Assembly (NCBI GenBank): GCA_034440635.1
Contig: JAOTON010002098.1
Location: 248,001 to 312,000 of the forward strand
Source of the DNA: Lepas anatifera
Taxonomy: Eukaryota > Arthropoda > Thecostraca > Lepadidae
Reading direction: 5' to 3'
DNA: 64,000 bases
Shown here: positions 56,321-64,000 of the stretch, piece by piece
Numbering within the stretch: the stretch's first letter is position 1
Layout of the letters: each line of letters starts with the position of its first letter
The notes under the pieces: model-generated
The model's database searches: none
Seen by the model: the letters and a program-made list of their open reading frames with translations, nothing else
What the model was told of the DNA's origin: nothing
Made by a program: the position numbers and the translations under genes

Positions 56321-58635
56321 GCTGAGGGAACATTTTGTATATTTTTGGTCATCTTAAAACCCATACACTAAACACATCATTGGTTTGTTGATTGTACATG
56401 GGTATGTATAACCTGATTATTGACTGTGTAACCTGCCTATTAGCTGTGTTTAAGCTCAAAATATGTTTCAATATTTCAAGGAAAAGAGAAGAAATTATAT
56501 ATGTTGCTTTGGTTGCTAATAGTAACCTCTTTTAGCTTAAAAACATTTGTTTGCATTCATATTTATTATTGGTTCAAATCAAATAGGTAAATAGCATTGC
56601 CAGCTCATGGGCCAATTTTATATCACAATAATTTGGATACTTTTCATTACTAACAGAGGAAAATTAACTCAAACAAAATATAACAAAATATTAGTCCTAG
56701 CAACGCCATATAATACTGGCAGTTGATGCATAGTTGAACCCTACGAATTGTTTTTATTGAAATATCAGTCATCAGTTTTTTTTAAATGAGCTAAATTCAT
56801 TATTTTTACCATGGATTGTCCCTAAAAACACTGCAATTTTGAATTGTTCCCAGGTGTGATCTTCCCTTCGAAAAAAAGAAACTCAACAGGCCATCAGGAA
56901 ATAAAATGGGCTACCCCTGTCTGTCGTGGTTTAGCTGTACTCTGTAGAATTTTGAGAAACTTTACTTGAGCAATAAAACGAGTGGTTAAGTTTTATTTTA
57001 AATATTTGTTTGAAATTCGCCAATTTGCTCCCTAAAAATGTGGTTAAACCATATCTCCAAATGTCGGTGAACCATATATGTAAAAAATATAACAAAATAT
57101 CAGTCTTAGTGACTATAACATGCTAAGGAACTTCGCTTAACGGGAGTTTTGGGCAGATTTTCAACGGACGTTTCAAGCTTTGTATGTTGTGTTGTACCAG
57201 CATGCAGCTTATCATTGGTGCGACAGTTTTGCTCATATTAATTCTGGTTGGCGACAGTTTTGGCATTTTTTCTTCCCCTGTTTATCTTTTAAACAAATAT
57301 AAGCTCATCATGTTCCTAAAAAACGCTGAAGTAATACAGTGATATGAGACATTTTTGTTCAGTTAACAATTTGAGTGTTAAAATTATATTTCCATATATT
57401 TCACCATTAGTTCATATACCACATAAAGCCAATCAATGCCATTTCTAAAGGCAAAAGCCGGGAAACAAAACAGCATATCAAGTTGGGATTTTCCAGGGAC
57501 AGCTTTTGCGGAGCCAACAACGGTCCGTAATTCCAGCCGTGTCCTTCCATGTCACCACTGGTGGATTTAGGCTTAACGAAGCCAATGACGGCGAAAGTGC
57601 GGCGGGAGAGTCACGGCTATATTCAGCAGTCGGATATTTCTGTTTAGTCACGGGTCCGGCCCGGCTCCAACTTCCAAATGTGAGGGAAGCAGTCAACTTT
57701 GATCGGGATACAGCAGCCAATCTGGTCGTTTCAATAAAAGTGACACTAGCATGCTGTGGTGCGGTTCGTGTCTCTCACTATCATCGGGATGTCGAATATA
57801 GTCAACAGCGGGCAATGCACTTGTTCCATATTTGAAGTCTGATATTATAGAGCAGCCAATCCAAACATTGATGACGTTAAGAAGAAAATGAAATCAATGC
57901 CCATTGCACCTTCTTTCACCTTCCTCCGTGTTTTACACTTTTTAGCTCCCCGACCTTAGGACAAAGAAAACGTCAGGGGCGTAGGAACGGTTTGAAAAGT
58001 GGGGGGCCAACCTTAGAGGGGGCCCACCTCAAGGGGGGCCCAGTCCACGGGGGCCCATAATTATATAAAAAAATTAGTTGGCTCGTTTGGTGTCAATAAG
58101 GCACGCATGCACACAAGGATGTCAATATATGGAAAATTGAGAAATTAAATTTTACCCTATGATTTCGAGTTGTACCTATTATGATCTAATAAATCATAGT
58201 AAAACGCCAAAAAACATTTTTTTGTTTTTTATCAAGACCCATTTCAAATACGAAATACATTTTAAGCTTTTTTGGAGGATTTCAATCATTTTTTACCACG
58301 AGCGCATTTTTTATATTTAGAGATGTTTAGGCCCTTTTCATCACATTTACAAAATTAAGAACTGTTTAGAAAACTACAGACAATGCTTTGATACCAAATA
58401 GCCTCACTTCGCTATGCCTAATCAACTTGTATTTGCTTATTCAATGACGAAAATGGGAACATTTATTTAGGTTATTACAGATCTCTTCTTGCCATCATTA
58501 GAGATTGATTTAGGTGAAGCCTGATCACAATAAATACGCCTAGCTATATTTCGATGCCTAAAATGCAGAGTTCCAGCACGACAGCAAGTGCAATGTAGGT
58601 ACTTGATGGCGGGCTTTGTGATGCCGAGGAGGTGT
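56321..58635. other. AT-rich, no gene recognised
   Basis: 57478-57835 is open on both strands (SLASLSLNPPVVTWKDTAG on minus) without recognised homology. 57973-58060 begins CAGGGGCGTAGGAACGG, a single MITE-like end. Confidence 0.4.
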
Positions 58636-58830
58636 GGGCATGGTGTTATAGTGGTTAGCAACCTTGCTTTCCACGCGACCAACTCGGGTTTAAGGCACAG
58701 CAGATTCCTTGTGCAAGGAGCAATTTGACTCCCAAGAAACCCCTCCAACAGGGAAAGAGTTGGCGACGCCATATAACCCTGGCATCGAAAGACGTCGCGC
58801 CTTTCGATGGCTCAGGGACGACTGTTGCTC
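58636..58830 (+). mobile_element. SINE-like repeat with tRNA-Gly-like head
   Basis: GCATGGTGTTATAGTGGTTAGCA matches a tRNA-Gly D arm and A box. The anticodon region GCTTTCCACG suggests UCC, and TCGGGTTTAAGGC is a decayed B box. The stems are broken, and a non-tRNA body follows (CCTTGTGCAAGGAGC). Reported as a SINE. A simple tRNA pseudogene is the alternative. Confidence 0.65.
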
Positions 58831-59104
58831 GGCATTTGGTGCGGGGTCCGTGTCCGATTCATATTTTGTGTTGGGATTGGGATGGAGTTTGATTGGGCCC
58901 AGTTCTCGGCACTCATTTGGAAACACTTGGGTAGTAGGTGCCTTGGCTTTTTTACGAAGCGCTCCTCCTCCAGGGGCTTGCAGGCAGCGTACTACCGAAC
59001 TTGAACGTTCCCTGACAAGCTATCGGGCCCGTTTGAGTTTCTTGTTCTATATTACAGTTGCTGATAGTTGTATATTCGTTGCGGGGTCCATCTCAAAGGG
59101 GGGG

Positions 59105-59570
59105 TAGTATCTCCCTGACCCCCGGTTCCTATGCCTATGCCGCCCAGGGACCGCTAAATTATCTCGGAGGGCCCCAAGGTCCAAACCATGGCTCAGGAAC
59201 CCAGACCAGTCAGCTCAAGGGCCTAGACAAGTGCATTAGCCTCGGGACCAGCTTATCAAGGGACCCTACATAAGCACAGGACCCCTAGAAGCTCATCACA
59301 GGGGAGTTCCAGATTCGCACAGGTTGCCAGATTAGCTTAGGGGCCCGGTTCAGCTCGGAGGTCCCCAGGTCGACTTATGTAGGATCTCAAAACAGCTCAA
59401 GGGACTCGTTCAAGCTCACAGATCCCAGCTTAGCTCAATGATGGTAGAACAGTTCAGGGCCCCCATACCAGATCAAAGGCCCCAGTTAAGCACAGCGGTA
59501 CCCAGACTAGCTCAGGGCCCCAGCTAGGCTTAGGGGGTCCCAGGGTGGCTGATATAGTCTCAGAACACAG
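59105..59570. repeat. Decayed minisatellite, AGCTCAGGGRCCC core
   Basis: Units of roughly 25-30 bp (CCCAGACYAGCTCAGGGGCC). It resembles the opposite strand of 34190-35070. It ends where CAGTGGCATAGCCAGGATT begins at 59571, a hAT-MITE-like terminus. Confidence 0.75.
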
Positions 59571-60169
59571 TGGCATAGCCAGGATTCGGCCAAGGAGGGG
59601 TCCGACTACCGTCGGGGGGCCCCAGGCCAGGGGTCCCCTTAGTAACCGGGCCCATCTCCTATATCTTTTGTATAGTATTTTAACATTATAACATTCACGC
59701 GAAGGAAATTTTGTTGTGCCTTTTTAGGCATTCATTCTTATTTTGTTTATAGCTTGTTTTTTCAATCCGACCAAGTGTTGGTAAACAAAGGTCACCAAAT
59801 ATTAAGGATGACCCATACCTTATATGGTAGCGTGGCTATAATAACAGCTTTGAGCCATATTTCGGGAAGTTCAATGTTGATGCGCGCATGATTTTAAACC
59901 TGAGTCTGCCTCAATTCACTCGGGTAATCAGACATGAAATTATTGGAGGTTAGTCATTTTGAGTACGAAGAAATGATCTTCTACGGGAAATGATTAGCAA
60001 TTATATCCCGGTGTCGAATCCATGAACTCTTTAATCAGGAAATTTCCAAAGAAACGAAAAAACGAATAAAGATACAAAGGATATGGTAGTGTGTCCCGAA
60101 CGTTACATAACCTCTATTCCGTCGACAGATCCTGTTGAGATCCAGTTACTTTCTTACCCTTGCTATCTT
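59571..60169. other. MITE-like end and unique sequence
   Basis: Starts with CAGTGGCATAGCCAGG. The only candidate partner end seen (TTGGCTACACCACTG at 62852-62866) lies 3.3 kb away without matching flanks. Confidence 0.4.
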
Positions 60170-60173
60170 TTAA

Positions 60174-61193
60174 CCCTCGCCCCACGGGGGCCATCGATGC
60201 CCCCTAAGGTTTTTCCGGGATAGCAGAAAAACGACAGTGCGCAGCACCGCGGTTGAGGGCTCTACCTCTCACTGCATCATTTTCCCACCATCCCTGAAAT
60301 TTTTTACCCCGGGTCACCCAAGGTCAGGTCACCAGACGAGGTCAACCAAGGTCACCTCACTTCACCTTTAGAGCTCTGTAAGAGCTACATTTCAAAGTCG
60401 ATCAATTTGAAACTTCCTACACTTCATAACCCCTCCAGGGTCTACAAGGTGTATATCCGGGATTTTTCGATTTCGTGCCCTGAGGTCAGGTCATGAGGCG
60501 ACCTCTCCCATTGGAAAAGCATGGGGAAAAGTTGTTTCATGATATAAAAGCCACAAAAATGATTGCAAATACTCAGACTGCTCAGAACAACGTTTTTGGA
60601 CACCCTTTCACGGATCCCAGGGGTCATATTTGCCCTTTGACTTTTCCAAGGTCATCCAAATTCACCAGAGGTCAAAAACAGTATTTTGGCAATAACTTTT
60701 GACCTAATTAAGCTAGAGCGGTGAAACAAACACCATCGTGTTTGTCTTGTCACTGGCTTTCATTTGCTATACGGCAAGGTCACTTGTTGACCTTTCGTGA
60801 CCTCAGGTCATATTAGGTCACGAGGTGACCTCTGGAGGTCAAACCACTGGCGGGAGGTCTTTACGTTCCGCATAGCGGAAAAAGTAATGGCAATTTGCTA
60901 TCAAATGTACTTCACCAGGCCTCAATGGCTCTAATGACATAAGAGTTATGCCCAGTTTGCTTAATCATTGCATATTTGAGTGAAAATAGCCGATCTTGAC
61001 CTAATTTGACCTCTGGAGGTCAAACCATTGACCTGAGCACTTAAACATGCGAAGTAATTTCTTACTGAATTCACGCGAGCTTTCTATTGCACTTTGCAGA
61101 TTTGCGCTAACGCCCATATTTTCGGAGTTAGAGGGGGGCCATCGATGGCCCCCGGTGGGGCGAAGGTGGCGCCGGACCCCGGTGGGGCGCGGG
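60174..61193 (+). mobile_element. TTAA-target element, copy E (1020 bp)
   Basis: TTAA at 60170-60173 and 61194-61197. Ends are CCCTCGCCCCACGGGGGCC and CCCCGGTGGGGCGCGGG. It is the densest in AGGTCA/TGACCT words (60310-60360, 60480-60510, 60640-60680, 60775-60845, 60995-61035). No coding capacity. Confidence 0.88.
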
Positions 61194-61197
61194 TTAA

Positions 61198-61590
61198 ACG
61201 AGCGAATTACCAAGACAAAAGGCGCCCAAGATATCTATCGCCTTGGCTCACTCTGTTATTGTTATTTTCAACCTTTCATACCTATTTTTCTTTTTGGGAT
61301 TATGCTTATCAATTTCTGTCATTACCCTTGTTTGTCTGGTTTCCTACGAAAATATTGGAAAGTTGTTTATTTCAGAATATTTAGGAATTATTGGTGTTAA
61401 GCTAATATATCAAAAATTGACTAAAGCGCCAAATTCCCTGTTCGATTTTCTCTTATGGTAAAATTAGATTAATGTTTGCCTTTCCTTCGATAATGGTGCC
61501 TGATCGACATGTTTCAATTTGTGCTTTTTTAGTACGCAATAGGGGTAGGCACATTTTTTCCGAGGCATATGATTTTGAAATTTTTTATTT
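61198..61590. other. No gene recognised
   Basis: AT-rich. The small open frames show hydrophobic composition only. Confidence 0.4.
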
Positions 61591-64000
61591 GAGCTCTGGG
61601 GCCACCTAAGACCAACACTTGGCGGCGCTCACAAAGCTAATTTTCGGCCGCTCTCCCGATTAGATCTCAGGGGGTCTCGGAGACCGATTCACGGCGCCTC
61701 TTGATCAAAACTGGGGGCCCTGAGAATCTCTCGGGGCTCCTGAGATTAGTTATCGGCAGCACCTCTGAGACTAATTATTGGGCCCCCAGATTTTCTCTGG
61801 AGGGGGGGCTGAGACTGACTATTGTGGCCATCCAGATTAGCTATTGAGGTCCCCTGAGGCTGTCTTTGGGGTGGGGAGGGGGGCTGGGAATGACTTCCGA
61901 CAGCCCTCTGAGACTTACTCTAGGGCGCCCCTAAGTCAAAAAACCCGGGGGGGTGGAATCACCTCTGAGACTGAGTCTTTGGCGTTCCTGAGACTGACTC
62001 GGAGGCTCTAGATTAGCTCTCGCGGGCCGAAGGCTAACTCCAGGCCCGTGAGACCAAAACTCGGGAGCACCTCTTGAAATTACACTCAGAACCCCGAGAT
62101 TAACTCTCGGATGTCTCTGAGACTGACAACCGGGAGCCCTCTGAGACTAACTTTTGGGTGCTCCCTGAGATTGACTCTTGGGGCCGCTTATACCAAAACT
62201 CGGGGGGGGCACAGCCTGAGGCTAAATCTCGAGGGCTCCCAAAATTACCCCTCTGGGGCCCCCTGAAACCAGCACTCTGCGGATCAAATTAGACTAACTC
62301 TCGGACCCCCGGATTAACTCTCGGGGCCACCTGAAACTAAATATTGACTCCTGAGAGAAACGCCCGTGAGACTATGAGGGCCCCCTGAGACCGACTCATG
62401 GGGTGCTCTGAGACTGACTCTTGGGGTTCTCTGAGACAGACTCTCAGGGGACCCCGAGACCGAATCTCGAGGTCCCCTAAGACAGACTCTTGGGGTTCTC
62501 TGAGACTGACTCTCAGGGCCCCCCTGAAATAGACTATGTTGCAGGGCCCTGAGAACCACTCTCTGGGGGCCCCTGAGACTAGCTCGGCCCCCCCCCCTGA
62601 GACAGACTCCCGCGGCCCCTGATACCGAATTTTGGGGCCCCTGAAACCAACCCTCTGGGGCCCCTAAAATCTACTTTCGGGGGCCTTGAGACCGACTCTC
62701 AGGGCGGGGGCCGTGAGGCCGACTCGGGACGCCCTGAGAACGAATCTTCAGGGGCCCCTAAGACTGACTCTGGGGGCCCCGTGATCAGAGAATCCTTTGC
62801 AGTGGTTCAGATTGGCCCAAGGGGTGGGGGTCTGCGGACGCCTAGGGCCCCCTTGGCTACACCACTGCATCCACACTTTCGGGGGCCCTCTGAAATCACC
62901 ATTTGGAGGCCCCTAAAATAATTGCTCCCCTAGACCAATACTCCGGAGCCCCTTGATGCTGGTGTCCGGGGCGTCCTAAGACCAAGCTCGGGGTCCCACT
63001 TAGATCAGGCTCAGGGGCACCCTTAGACCCATGCTCGCGCTTTTCTCAGGAGTAACTCGACACCGATGTTCCGGGGCCCTCAAGATCAATATTTCGAGCC
63101 CCCCGAGACTAATACTCGGTGCTCTGGAGCCCCTCGATGCCGATGCTCGGGGGTCCTGAACCCAGGCCTGGGGGCCCCTGGGACTAAACTCTGGGTCTCA
63201 TGAGGCCAATGCTCGTGCCTCACTCATGAGTCCCTCGATATCAATAGTCGGGGGCACCCCGAGGGGGCCCTGAACCCCTGAGACCAAGCTCGGGGGCCCC
63301 TGAGACCAAGCTCGAGGGGACCCTGAGACCAAGCTCGGATGCTCCCTGAGACCAAGCTCGAGAGCCCCTGACACCAAGCTCGGGGGTTCCCTGAGACCAA
63401 GCTCGAGACCCCGTGAGACCAAGATCGAAAGACCCATGAGACCAAACATCGAAAGGCCCATGAGACCAAGCTTGCCCCCCCTAAGACCAAGCTCGGTTGT
63501 CCCCTGAGACCAAGATCGGGGGCCCCTGAGACCAAGCTCACGGACCCCCGAGATCAATATTCGGTATTCCAGAGCCCTCGATACCAATGATCGGGGTCCC
63601 CTGAGACCAAGCTCGGAAGGCCCGTGAGACCAAGCTCGGGGCCCCTGAGTTCAAGTTCAGGGGTCGCCTGAGACCACGCTCGTGGGGCCCTGAGACCAAG
63701 CTCTGGGGCACCCTGAGACCAAAATCGAAAGGCCCGTGAGACCAAGATCGAGAGGTCCGTGAGTCCGAACTCAGGGGGCCCCCGAGATCAATGTTCGGTA
63801 CTCTGGAGCCCTCGATACCGATGATCAGGGGCCCCTGAGACCAAGCTCGGGGTCCCCTGAGACCAAGCTCGGAGGGTTCCCTGACACCAAGCTCGGGGGC
63901 CCCTGAGACCAAGCTCGGGGGCCCTGATTCCAAACTCGAAGGGCCCCCTGAGACTAAGCTCGGGAGCTCCCTGAGACCAAGCTCGGAGGGCCCCCAGACA
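61591..64000. repeat. ~22-bp minisatellite, CCTGAGACCAAGCTCGGGGG
   Basis: It is degenerate up to 62800, with tighter units of 22-23 bp after 63290. It continues past the window end. Long minus-strand frames (SLVSGAPELGLRGP...) are translations of the repeat. Confidence 0.92.

Noticed and set aside
57478..57835. Opposite-strand frames around SLASLSLNPPVV
   Set aside because: Could be an unrecognised repeat. I could not identify any family or structural support.
59571..62866. A single 3.3-kb hAT element between CAGTGGCATAGCC and GGCTACACCACTG
   Set aside because: The ends pair roughly, but flanking octamers do not match and unrelated elements lie between.
62314..63933. Minus-strand frames with SLVSG.PELGLRGP repeats
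   Set aside because: Minisatellite translation, and overlapping frames give similar peptides.

Overview
This window is nuclear DNA from a multicellular animal, most likely an invertebrate. The evidence is eukaryotic tRNA genes with internal A and B boxes, non-LTR retrotransposons with endonuclease and reverse transcriptase domains, hAT elements with 8-bp target duplications, TTAA-target elements, tRNA-derived SINEs, long CA/AG/TA microsatellites and intron-bearing pseudogenes. I cannot name the species. I found no intact protein-coding host gene. Most long open frames are by-products of tandem repeats or shadows on dead transposons.

Layout. 1-14 kb: a tRNA-Leu gene, a 41-bp minisatellite, then two dead LINEs lying tail to tail. 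The minus-strand LINE is split by two hAT elements (1.0 and 4.3 kb), each with a perfect 8-bp duplication. The larger one contains a 1.7-kb foldback element and the 3' end of a third LINE. 13.5-24 kb: a hairpin of a recurring motif, a small hAT MITE, a TTAA element carrying a SINE, and a decayed inverted duplication whose outer ends each carry a tRNA-Arg(CCU) copy. One arm holds a TTAA element and the other keeps the empty site. 25-34 kb: fossils of protein genes. These are two pieces of an uncharacterised invertebrate family, a PHD-finger LINE ORF1, an integrase-like gene with a readable intron, a TATA-proximal reading frame, and the C-terminal part of a ubiquitin-specific protease, with a 719-bp hAT element among them. 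34-47 kb: decayed minisatellites with ~20-bp units, two more TTAA copies, hAT MITEs and a 278-bp CA tract. 47-64 kb: more MITEs, TTAA copies D and E, SINE-like sequence, and a G/C-rich ~22-bp minisatellite that runs off the window end.

How it fits together. The region is a layered transposon graveyard. Insertions can be ordered because younger elements interrupt older ones and restore continuity when removed on paper. Five copies (A-E) of one TTAA-flanked family are rich in AGGTCA/TGACCT half-sites. A second TTAA family (X) has four copies, one confirmed by an internal empty site. The two tRNA genes with intact arms, Leu and the left Arg copy, are the only features likely to be functional.
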